Under the pieces are notes generated by a model. It was not told the origin of the DNA, did no database searches, and saw only the letters and a program-made list of their open reading frames with translations. Below, in pieces: positions 1 to 5,838 of a DNA stretch of 6,609 nt. Made by a program: the position numbers and the translations under genes. The stretch spans positions 1 through 6,609 of the forward strand of contig CANGIH010000138.1 of the NCBI GenBank assembly GCA_947453875.1. Direction: 5' to 3'. Origin of the DNA: Planctomycetaceae bacterium (GTDB lineage Bacteria > Planctomycetota > Planctomycetia > Pirellulales > UBA1268). Each line of letters begins with the position of its first letter. Within the stretch, counting starts at the first letter, position 1.

Positions 1-1067
1 GGGAGGACACTCACCAGGCGCGGGACGATCCGGTTGACATTGATCCAGTCCTCGACCGTCGGCAGCGGCAGGCCGGCGGCGTGGGCGAAGGCGGGGATGT
101 GGAGGAGGAGATTCGTCGAGCCCCCGAAGGCGGCATGGACCACCATCGCGTTGTGGATGCTCGCGGGGGTGAGGATGTGGCGCATCGTCGATCCGGCATC
201 GGCCAGCGCCACCAGTGCCCGCGCGGATCGCACGGCGAGATCGCGCCACACCGGCTGCCCCGACGGAACCAGCGCCGCGTGCGGGAGCGTGAGGCCGAGC
301 GCCTCGGCCACTACTTGCGCCGTCGCCGCCGTGCCGAGGAATTGGCAGCCGCCGCCGGGGGTGGCGCAGGCCCGGCAGCCGAGGTCGGCCGCTTCTTGAA
401 GAGTGATCAGGCTATGCGCGTAGCGAGTGCCGATCGTCTGGATTTTTCCCGCGTCCTCTCCGCTGCGGGGCGGGAGCGTGACGCCGCCGGGGACGATCAC
501 ACCGGGGAGACGGTGGAGCCCGGAGAGGGCCATGAGCATCGCCGGGAGCCCCTTGTCACACGTCGCGATCCCGAGCACGCCGCGCCGCAGCGGCAGCGAC
601 CGGGCGAGCCGGCGGAGCACGACGGCGGCATCGTTGCGGTAGGGGAGACTGTCGAACATCCCTGTCGTGCCCTGGCTACGGCCGTCGCAGGGATCGGAGC
701 AGAATCCGGCGAAGGGGACCTTGCCGAGCCGGCGCAATTCCTCGGCGGCGGCCTCGACGAGGAGCCCGATCTCCCAGTGGCCGGTGTGGTAGCCGAGGGC
801 CACCGGGCGGCCGTCCGGGGCGCGCACGCCCCCCTGCGTGGAGAGGATGAGGAATTGGGGATCGGCAGATCCGGCGGCAGCCCAGCCCATGCCGACGTTC
901 TGCGAGAGGCCGAACAGATCCCCAGAGGGCGCGTGGCGGAGCAACTCGTCGGTGAGCGGCAGCGTGCCGGAGGGGCCTTCGGCCGCGGATTGGATGTCGT
1001 AGACGTTTGCTCCAACCGGGCCGTGGGGATCGGCATCGGCCGCGGTGGGCGTGTTGCGGGAACTCAT
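1..1067 (-). CDS. yjhG: YjhG/YagF-type sugar-acid (D-xylonate) dehydratase, IlvD/EDD family, partial (C-terminus off the window)
   Basis: Dehydrates an aldonic acid, typically D-xylonate, to the 2-keto-3-deoxy acid in the cytoplasm, using an Fe-S cluster and Mg2+. I translated the minus strand from the ATG at 1067; 355 codons stay open to the window edge. The residues follow E. coli YjhG/YagF closely as I remember them: PSGDLFG near residue 48, SDPCDGR 124-130, QGTTGMFDSLPYRNDA 132-147, TCDKGLPA 169-176, VPGG 192-195, GGGCQFLGTA 238-247, VHAAFGGSTNLLLHIPA 310-326 and VPRLVSVL 348-355. C127, C170 and C241 sit where the family's cluster ligands lie, and D171-K172 matches the metal-binding Asp and modified Lys of IlvD enzymes. 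Family members are about 650 residues, so roughly 45% (the C-terminal domain) is missing. The start overlaps the transporter stop (TGATG) and has AGGAGG nine bases upstream. The family is secure. D-xylonate is the likeliest substrate, but other pentonates or hexonates are possible. Confidence 0.93.
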   Translation of the reverse strand, partial: MSSRNTPTAADADPHGPVGANVYDIQSAAEGPSGTLPLTDELLRHAPSGDLFGLSQNVGMGWAAAGSADPQFLILSTQGGVRAPDGRPVALGYHTGHWEIGLLVEAAAEELRRLGKVPFAGFCSDPCDGRSQGTTGMFDSLPYRNDAAVVLRRLARSLPLRRGVLGIATCDKGLPAMLMALSGLHRLPGVIVPGGVTLPPRSGEDAGKIQTIGTRYAHSLITLQEAADLGCRACATPGGGCQFLGTAATAQVVAEALGLTLPHAALVPSGQPVWRDLAVRSARALVALADAGSTMRHILTPASIHNAMVVHAAFGGSTNLLLHIPAFAHAAGLPLPTVEDWINVNRIVPRLVSVL

Positions 1068-2449
1068 CAGCCTTCCCCTCCTGCCAGATGTGATCGGCCG
1101 GATCGCGCCAGATGCTCGGGATCGCCAAGGTCGAGCGGCGTGACCGGATCGACCAGAAGCCAGCAGGCGGCGCCGAGGAGGCAGACGCCCGAGGTGATGA
1201 GGAAGGTGAGGTTCCAAGCGCCGGCCGACGCGATCAGTCCGCCGAGAAACGTCCCGGTGCGATCGACCTTCTGATCGATGATGATTCCGACCACCCATGG
1301 GGAGACGAAGCCCCCAAGGTTGCCCATCATGTTCATCGCCCCGGAAAGCGATCCCACGCCGCGGCCGCCGATGTCCATGCAGGTGGTCCAGCATCCCGGC
1401 AGCGTGAGGTCCATGGCAAAGCTCGCCAGGGAAATGAGCGCCACTGCCATGTAGGGATCGGAGACCTTCGTGGAGGCGAGGAACAGCAGGCTGGCAGCAG
1501 CCATCGCCCCAAACCCGAGGCCGCGGCGCATCCTGCCGGGGCCGAAACGGCGCACCAGCGGCGGCGTGATCCAGCCGGCGACGAACGCGCCCAGCCCCCC
1601 AAGCGCCAGGGGCATCCCTGAAAGAAGCGCGCTCCCCTTGAGGTCGAAGCCACGGTCTGCGAGGAGATATTTGGGGAACCAGGTGATGAAGAAATACCAG
1701 GCATAGCTCATGCAGAAGTATTGGCCGAACAATGCCCACACCGTCGGGGAGCGGAACATCGCCGACCAGGGGATGTGCTTATGGTCGTCACCGGCCGCCG
1801 CCCCCGCCGGCAGCAGTGCCGCTTCGGCGGCATTCACCTGGGAGTGCGTCCGTGGATCGTCGCGGTACCACCAGTTGAAGGCCAAGGCCCAGGCGACACC
1901 GATCACGCCGAAAATGAGGAAGGCGGTCCGCCAATTCACTTGCTGGAGGAGGGCGTAGAGCAGCAGTGGCGTGATTGCCCCACCCCACCGCGCCGAGAAC
2001 CAGAGGATGCCCTGGGCCTGGGCACGCTCGGAGGGGGGCAGCCAGCGTTTGAAAGCCTTGGAGATGTTCGGAAAGCAGCCGGCCTCCCCGGCGCCGAACA
2101 GGAAGCGGACGGCGACAAGCCATGCAAAGCCGCTCACCCACCCGGTGGCGGCGGTGAAGAAGCTCCACCACAGAACGATCCGCAGGATCACCTTCCGCGG
2201 ACCGATCCAGTCGCCCAGATACCCCCCCGGGATCTCGAACAGGGCGTAGGCGAGCGTGAAGGCGGAAAACACCTTCCCCATCTGGCTGTCGGTGAGCCCG
2301 AGATCCTTCTGCATCAGTGGCCCGGCGAGCGAGATGCAGACACGATCGACGTACTGGAGCACGGCGAGCGACACGGCGAAGGCAACGACGAGCCAGCGTG
2401 TGTTCGTAGGGCGGCTTTGAAGGGCGCCGTCGGAGGGGTGATGGTTCAC
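1067..2449 (-). CDS. MFS sugar-acid:proton symporter (anion:cation symporter family, ExuT/GudP/DgoT-like)
   Basis: A 460-residue inner-membrane transporter, the normal length for a 12-helix MFS protein. The sequence shows hydrophobic helices from about residue 19 to 433, with a central cytoplasmic loop near 195-228. YVDR (33-36) in helix 1 gives the Asp-Arg pair (D35, R36) typical of the anion:cation symporters. The loop after helix 2 carries the MFS motif A variant GYLGDWIGPRK (76-86). FGAGEAGCFP (118-127) in helix 4 holds an acidic residue (E122) at the place where DgoT-type carriers have their proton-coupling Glu. YFFITWFPKYL (252-262) is also typical. The family imports hexuronates, galactonate, glucarate and similar acids with protons. 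Here the overlapping downstream dehydratase gene points to a pentonate such as xylonate. The start is GTG: an in-frame TGA lies two codons upstream, and GGAG lies ten bases before the GTG. The substrate is inferred from context only. Confidence 0.92.
   Translation of the reverse strand: MNHHPSDGALQSRPTNTRWLVVAFAVSLAVLQYVDRVCISLAGPLMQKDLGLTDSQMGKVFSAFTLAYALFEIPGGYLGDWIGPRKVILRIVLWWSFFTAATGWVSGFAWLVAVRFLFGAGEAGCFPNISKAFKRWLPPSERAQAQGILWFSARWGGAITPLLLYALLQQVNWRTAFLIFGVIGVAWALAFNWWYRDDPRTHSQVNAAEAALLPAGAAAGDDHKHIPWSAMFRSPTVWALFGQYFCMSYAWYFFITWFPKYLLADRGFDLKGSALLSGMPLALGGLGAFVAGWITPPLVRRFGPGRMRRGLGFGAMAAASLLFLASTKVSDPYMAVALISLASFAMDLTLPGCWTTCMDIGGRGVGSLSGAMNMMGNLGGFVSPWVVGIIIDQKVDRTGTFLGGLIASAGAWNLTFLITSGVCLLGAACWLLVDPVTPLDLGDPEHLARSGRSHLAGGEG
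1077..1082 (-). promoter_or_regulatory. Ribosome binding site of the dehydratase inside the transporter gene end
   Basis: AGGAGG on the minus strand lies nine bases before the dehydratase ATG at 1067 and is embedded in the last codons of the transporter (Gly-Gly-Glu-Gly-stop). With the TGATG stop/start overlap this suggests translational coupling of uptake and the first catabolic step. Confidence 0.65.
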
Positions 2450-2459
2450 TGGCAGTCAT

Positions 2460-2463
2460 CTCC
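2460..2463 (-). promoter_or_regulatory. Ribosome binding site supporting the GTG start of the transporter
   Basis: GGAG on the minus strand lies ten bases before the GTG at 2449. An ATG sits between them (2459-2457) but is in another frame, which gives an Arg- and Pro-rich translation of no recognisable family. In the transporter frame a TGA two codons upstream blocks any longer start except a CTG. Confidence 0.5.
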
Positions 2464-2485
2464 GGACGGTGTGACGGGGAGCCGA

Positions 2486-3193
2486 TTACTTTGCCGTGGC
2501 CGGGAGCGGCCGGAGCTTGATGGTGCGATACCAGCAGTCGGATCCATGGTCCTGCAGTCCGATGTATCCCTTGCGGGGATGGTCCTTGTAGGCAACATCG
2601 AACTTGTGCATCGAGCCGTCCGGGCGACGGTTCATCTCCGGCCACTGATCGAAATCGATCCGCGACACGGTGCGGCCGTTGATTGCGACCTCGAGTTTCG
2701 GCCCGCGGCTCGTGATCAGGGCCTGATTCCACTCGCCGACCGGCTTCATCGCGTTTTCGCTCGGCTTGACGAGATCGTAGATGGCGCCGGTGTCGTGGAA
2801 GTCGGCGGTGGCGGTGTCGTCGATGGCGATCTCGAGACCGTTGAAGCCGACATCCTTGCCGGGGCGCGGCTCGAGGGGGAAGGTGCGGAGGAAGATCCCG
2901 CTGTTGCACTTCGGGCTGATCTTGAATTCGAGCGCCAGCTCGTAGTCGGCGAGCGGCTTTTCATACACGAGCATGTAGTCGCAGGGATGCGGATTGAGGG
3001 CCCCGTCCTGCACATGGCTCTGCGACAGTGGCTTCCCTTTTGGGCTCATCCAACCCGTGGTTGTCCTTCCATCAAAGAGAAGTTCCCAGCCGGCGGCTTT
3101 TTCGGCCGGCGTGAGATCGTTGTCGGCGGCCACGAGCCGGGGTACGACGGCACTGGCAACGAGGGCAAGGATGAGCAGGGAATGACGAATCAT
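2486..3193 (-). CDS. Secreted DUF1080 / 3-keto-disaccharide hydrolase domain protein (PF06439)
   Basis: A 235-residue exported protein with one beta-rich DUF1080 domain of the usual size. The N-terminus is a Sec signal peptide: MIRH, then a hydrophobic run LLILALVASAVV, then a VAA-D cleavage site near residue 23. There is no lipobox Cys, so it should be soluble in the periplasm or outside. Family hallmarks seen are GWELLFDGRTTTGW (35-48), NSGIFLR (98-104), GLEIAIDD (119-126), HDTGAIYD (133-140), GEWNQ (153-157) and GYIGLQDHG (209-217). The name 3-keto-disaccharide hydrolase comes from characterised members that cleave glycosides already oxidised at C3. That chemistry needs a partner dehydrogenase, and a Gfo/Idh/MocA gene lies directly upstream. 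I chose the ATG at 3193 because it starts the signal peptide; a TTG at 3232 would add 13 charged residues before it. The stop is 36 bp from the transporter start. Specific substrate unknown. Confidence 0.9.
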   Translation of the reverse strand: MIRHSLLILALVASAVVPRLVAADNDLTPAEKAAGWELLFDGRTTTGWMSPKGKPLSQSHVQDGALNPHPCDYMLVYEKPLADYELALEFKISPKCNSGIFLRTFPLEPRPGKDVGFNGLEIAIDDTATADFHDTGAIYDLVKPSENAMKPVGEWNQALITSRGPKLEVAINGRTVSRIDFDQWPEMNRRPDGSMHKFDVAYKDHPRKGYIGLQDHGSDCWYRTIKLRPLPATAK

Positions 3194-3249
3194 CGGGGGT
3201 TTGATTTCCTTGAACCTTCGTTGCCAATGCAATCCTGGCGCTGCTTATC

Positions 3250-3268
3250 CCCGGCCCAACGGGCCGGG
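3250..3268 (-). terminator. GC-rich hairpin after the oxidoreductase gene (partial terminator or mRNA-stabilising stem)
   Basis: A perfect 8-bp inverted repeat, CCCGGCCC / GGGCCGGG with a 3-base loop, starts six bases after the oxidoreductase stop, within the 81-bp gap before the DUF1080 gene. On the transcript no U-run follows (the next bases are GATAAGCAG), so it is not a standard intrinsic terminator. It may attenuate transcription or protect the upstream message, so that the first gene is expressed more than the three genes downstream. Confidence 0.4.
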
Positions 3269-3274
3269 TTCGCA

Positions 3275-4654
3275 CTAAAAAGGGCGGTAGTCGATGTGGA
3301 GGTGTTGGTTGAGGTCGGGAATGTTTCTGACGTGGAGATTGGGGCCGTCCCATTCGATCCGTTCGCCGGGAACGCGCATGGCGAGGACGCCGAGGAGGAC
3401 GGTTTCGGTGAGGGGGCCGGAGATGTCGAAGTTCGACATTGTTTTCCCTTCTCCCTTGCAGGCGAGGAGCCATTCCTCGTAGTGGCCGGGGGAGCGGGGG
3501 ATCGACCGGGGGACTGCCTTGGCGGCATCGGCGAGATCGGCGGGGAGGAGTCGCGGGTCACCGCCGTGGGAGGAGTGGTACATCTTCCCCTTCGAGCCGA
3601 CGTAGAGGACGCCGTTGTCGGGGAGTTTTTCAGTCGAGGCAAGTTCGGCGGGCGTCGGTGGCATCAGGCCCCCCTCGTACCAGGTCATGCGGACGGGGGG
3701 GAGGGTCTTTCCATTCGATTCGCGCGCGGGGAAGTCGTAGGTGACGATCGCCGCGATCGGGAAGGAGTCGAAGTTGCGCGTGTTGCCCTCGCGGTAGGCG
3801 CCGTCGAGGGTGATGCGCGATTCGACATGGGTGGGGGAGCCGAGGGAGAGGGCCCACATGGGGTGATCGATGATGTGGCAGCCCATGTCTCCGAGGGCCC
3901 CGGTACCGAAGTCGACCCACCCGCGCCACGAGTGGGGGCAGTAGGCGGGGTGGTAGGGGCGTTCAGCGGCGGGGCCGAGCCAGAGATTCCAGTCGAGCGT
4001 GGAGGGAATCGGCGGGGCCCCCTCGGGGCGGGCGATCCCCTGTTTCCAGAGACGGCCGGCCCGGTCGGACCAGGTGTGAACCTCACGGACGTCGCCGATC
4101 AGCCCGGCCTGGATCCATTCATTGGTGAGCCGGGCTCCCTCGGTGGCATGGCCCTGGTTGCCCATCTGCGTGACGACGCCGGCCTTGCGGGCAGCCTCCG
4201 TGAGCGTGCGGGCCTCGCGGAGGGTGTGGGTGAGGGGCTTTTGGACGTAGACATGCTTGCCGGCGGCGATGGCGGCCATGGCGGCGACGGCGTGGGTGTG
4301 GTCGGGGGTGCTGACGGTGCAGGCGTCGATGTGCTTCGCCTCCTTGTCGAGCATCACCCGGAAGTCCCTGTATCGCGAGGCCTTGGGATGCGCCTCGAAG
4401 GTGCCACGGGCACGCTCCTCATCGACGTCGCACAGCGCGACGACATTGGCGCCGAGCTTGGTGAATGTGGCGACATCCCCTCCTCCCATGCCGCCGACGC
4501 CGATGCCGGCGATGTTGACCCGCTCGCTCGGGGGCACGGTGCCGGGGCCGCCGACGACATGGCGGGGCAGAATCGTGAAGTTCCAGGCGGTGGCAGCGGC
4601 CGCAGAGGCACCGGCGAGGAACCTACGCCGATTCGTCCGTGGGGTGCGTGGCAT
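3275..4654 (-). CDS. Tat-exported Gfo/Idh/MocA family NAD(P)-dependent oxidoreductase
   Basis: A 459-residue sugar oxidoreductase and first gene of the leftward unit. A twin-arginine signal opens the protein (NRRRFLAG, residues 8-15, then an Ala-rich stretch), so it should leave the cytoplasm folded with its cofactor. The Rossmann domain follows: VNIAGIGVGGMGGGD (46-60) is the dinucleotide-binding loop, VVALCDVDEERA (71-82) the second strand, STPDHTHA (115-122) the usual follow-up, and YVQKPLTH (136-143) the family's EKP-type motif with Gln replacing Glu and the Lys kept. The C-terminal domain has GALGDMGCHIIDHPMWAL (252-269), with His260 and His264 in the usual catalytic area, as in the planctomycete-type family. 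The ATG at 4654 has GGAGGT seven bases upstream. The same frame stays open upstream to about 5677, but that extension runs antisense to the FAH gene and would bury the Tat signal. Likely role: oxidising a sugar or glycoside in the periplasm; substrate not readable from sequence. Confidence 0.93.
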   Translation of the reverse strand: MPRTPRTNRRRFLAGASAAAATAWNFTILPRHVVGGPGTVPPSERVNIAGIGVGGMGGGDVATFTKLGANVVALCDVDEERARGTFEAHPKASRYRDFRVMLDKEAKHIDACTVSTPDHTHAVAAMAAIAAGKHVYVQKPLTHTLREARTLTEAARKAGVVTQMGNQGHATEGARLTNEWIQAGLIGDVREVHTWSDRAGRLWKQGIARPEGAPPIPSTLDWNLWLGPAAERPYHPAYCPHSWRGWVDFGTGALGDMGCHIIDHPMWALSLGSPTHVESRITLDGAYREGNTRNFDSFPIAAIVTYDFPARESNGKTLPPVRMTWYEGGLMPPTPAELASTEKLPDNGVLYVGSKGKMYHSSHGGDPRLLPADLADAAKAVPRSIPRSPGHYEEWLLACKGEGKTMSNFDISGPLTETVLLGVLAMRVPGERIEWDGPNLHVRNIPDLNQHLHIDYRPF

Positions 4655-4661
4655 GGTGTCG

Positions 4662-4667
4662 ACCTCC
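4662..4667 (-). promoter_or_regulatory. Ribosome binding site that fixes the oxidoreductase start
   Basis: On the minus strand GGAGGT lies seven bases before the ATG at 4654. This near-ideal Shine-Dalgarno sequence, together with the Tat signal that begins a few codons later, sets the start here and rules out the long open extension of the frame further upstream. Confidence 0.75.
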
Positions 4668-4735
4668 GTGGCTGTTTGGGGCGAGGGCGCGCGGTGCGAT
4701 GTCGTCGATCTGGACGAGCCCCGGCTGAATTCCCC

Positions 4736-4751
4736 CACACTGGCAACTGTG
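4736..4751. promoter_or_regulatory. Imperfect palindrome, possible operator
   Basis: The 16-base site CACACTGGCAACTGTG has half-sites that match their reverse complement at six of eight positions, with perfect outer arms CACA and TGTG. It lies about 60 bases upstream of the candidate rightward -35 element and about 80 bases upstream of the oxidoreductase start, where a regulator could act on both units. No regulator gene is present in the window to pair it with, and a site this short can occur by chance. Confidence 0.2.
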
Positions 4752-4797
4752 CCCCCACGGTACCGGGATCGCCGGGTGGGCGGAAGCCCCGCCGCGC

Positions 4798-4826
4798 TTG
4801 CCAACCGGCGACACCGCCCTGACAAT
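4798..4826 (+). promoter_or_regulatory. Candidate sigma70-type promoter for the FAH-ALDH unit
   Basis: TTGCCA at 4798-4803 (five of six matches to the -35 consensus) is followed after exactly 17 bases by GACAAT at 4821-4826 (four of six matches to the -10 consensus). Transcription would start near 4833 and leave a leader of about 75 bases before the ATG at 4907. Orientation, spacing and position fit. In GC-rich DNA such matches are weak evidence, and planctomycete promoters are poorly defined. Confidence 0.3.
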
Positions 4827-4906
4827 TCCCGCTTCCCCGCGGCCGACCCCGGTTTTCCAACCGTCGCGCCCGGGGCCTCTCCTCTTTGCTCCGGGGACCA
4901 AGGCCG

Positions 4907-5803
4907 ATGACATCCACCACCACAGAAGCCCATCTCTCCCGAGGCGTGCGTGTCTGCCGATTCCGGCTGGCGGGCCCGGGAGGGCCGCGCGTCGGTGCCG
5001 CGGTAGGGAGCGACCGAGTGGCCGATCTGACGGCGGTGGGGATCGAGTCGCTCGCGGTGCTGCTTGAATCGACCGATCCGCGCCGAGTGGTGACGGCGCT
5101 GCTCTCGGTGGCACCGCAGCATCCACTGAGCGGAGTGACGTTGCTTGCCCCGATCGATCGGCAGGAGGTGTGGGCGGCGGGTGTCACCTACCTGCGAAGC
5201 AAGAAGGCGAGGATGGAAGAATCCGACTTCAGCGCCACCGCGTATGATCGTGTCTACGACGCCGACCGGCCGGAGATCTTCTTCAAGAGCGTGGCGGAGA
5301 AGGTCGTGGGGAGCGGGGATGCGGTCGGCATCCGTGCCGACGCGACATGGAACGTTCCGGAACCGGAACTGGCGCTTGTGATGAATTCCCGCGGCGAGTG
5401 GGTCGGCTGTGCGATCGGCAACGACATGAGCTCGCGGGACATCGAGGGGGAAAACCTCCTTTACCTGCCGCAGGCGAAGACCTATGACCGATCCTGCGCG
5501 ATCGGCCCTTGGGTCGGGCTCGAGACCGACGAGAAGGTGGTGCGCGGCTGGACGATCGCCATCTCGATCACGCGCGAGGGGCAGGAGGTGTTCGCGGGCG
5601 AGACGACCATCGACCAGATCAAGCGGTCGTTCACCGAACTGGCCGGCTGGCTGTGGCGCAGCCAGCGATTTCCCCACGGCGTGCTCCTCCTCACCGGCAC
5701 CGGCATCGTGCCGGACGAATCGTTCACGCTCTGCGCTGGCGATTCGATCCGGATCAATGTCAGCGGGATCGGGGTCCTCGAGAACACCGTCGGCGTCGTC
5801 TGA
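4907..5803 (+). CDS. FAH-family protein, probable 2-keto-3-deoxypentonate dehydratase (forms alpha-ketoglutarate semialdehyde)
   Basis: A 298-residue cytoplasmic protein of the fumarylacetoacetate hydrolase superfamily. The metal site is visible: E152 and E154 in NVPEPELALV (149-158) and D173 in GNDMSSRDIEG (171-181). WAAGVTYLRSKKARMEES (89-106) and LPQAKTYDRSCAIGPWV (187-203), with K191, are typical of the subgroup containing the archaeal 2-keto-3-deoxyarabinonate dehydratase and bacterial AraD1/GguC-like proteins. In that subgroup the reaction is loss of water from a 2-keto-3-deoxypentonate to give 2,5-dioxopentanoate. The next gene encodes the dehydrogenase for that product, and a pentonate dehydratase lies in the divergent unit, so the assignment rests on family plus context. 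The other FAH reactions (C-C hydrolysis, decarboxylation, isomerisation) cannot be excluded from sequence alone. Start chosen at ATG 4907, with a weak GGGGA nine bases upstream; a TTG at 4886 would add seven residues with no better ribosome site. Confidence 0.88.
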   Translation: MTSTTTEAHLSRGVRVCRFRLAGPGGPRVGAAVGSDRVADLTAVGIESLAVLLESTDPRRVVTALLSVAPQHPLSGVTLLAPIDRQEVWAAGVTYLRSKKARMEESDFSATAYDRVYDADRPEIFFKSVAEKVVGSGDAVGIRADATWNVPEPELALVMNSRGEWVGCAIGNDMSSRDIEGENLLYLPQAKTYDRSCAIGPWVGLETDEKVVRGWTIAISITREGQEVFAGETTIDQIKRSFTELAGWLWRSQRFPHGVLLLTGTGIVPDESFTLCAGDSIRINVSGIGVLENTVGVV

Positions 5804-5838
5804 TCCCCGTTTTTCATCCCGCCAAGGACCCGCGTACG

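Larger units (their letters stand above)
4655..4906. promoter_or_regulatory. Divergent intergenic region between the two transcription units
   Basis: This 252-bp gap is the only sizeable non-coding stretch, and both units start from it, so it should hold both promoters and any shared operator. It contains the ribosome site of the oxidoreductase, a candidate rightward promoter at 4798-4826 and an imperfect palindrome at 4736-4751. I could not pick out a convincing leftward promoter. Reading frames cross it, but none has a family match or a plausible start. Confidence 0.6.

Noticed and set aside
81..1274. A 397-codon plus-strand frame opposite the dehydratase gene.
   Set aside because: The minus strand encodes a dehydratase with near-continuous YjhG-type motifs. 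The plus-strand translation is Arg-, Gly- and Glu-rich without any domain.
1788..2909. A 373-codon minus-strand frame across the DUF1080 and transporter genes, containing an ATG at 2459 close to a GGAG.
   Set aside because: It reads the two genes in a shifted frame and yields Arg/Pro-rich low-complexity sequence. The transporter frame from GTG 2449 gives a full 12-helix protein.
4771..4797. Short GC-rich inverted repeats (GGCGG/CCGCC) in the divergent region, considered as an operator or a terminator.
   Set aside because: The stems are only about five base pairs and such repeats are expected by chance at this GC content; there is no U-run or symmetric flank.
1721..4822. A plus-strand open frame of about 1030 codons running antisense to the transporter, DUF1080 and oxidoreductase genes.
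   Set aside because: It lies opposite three genes with clear family motifs. Its translation is rich in Gly, Glu, Val and Asp with no recognisable domain, as expected for the complement of high-GC codons. Stop-free antisense frames are common at this GC content.
4655..5677. Upstream extension of the oxidoreductase frame on the minus strand, giving an 800-residue protein.
   Set aside because: The extension is antisense to the FAH gene, has no family similarity, and would bury a Tat signal that has its own GGAGGT site. The true start is 4654.
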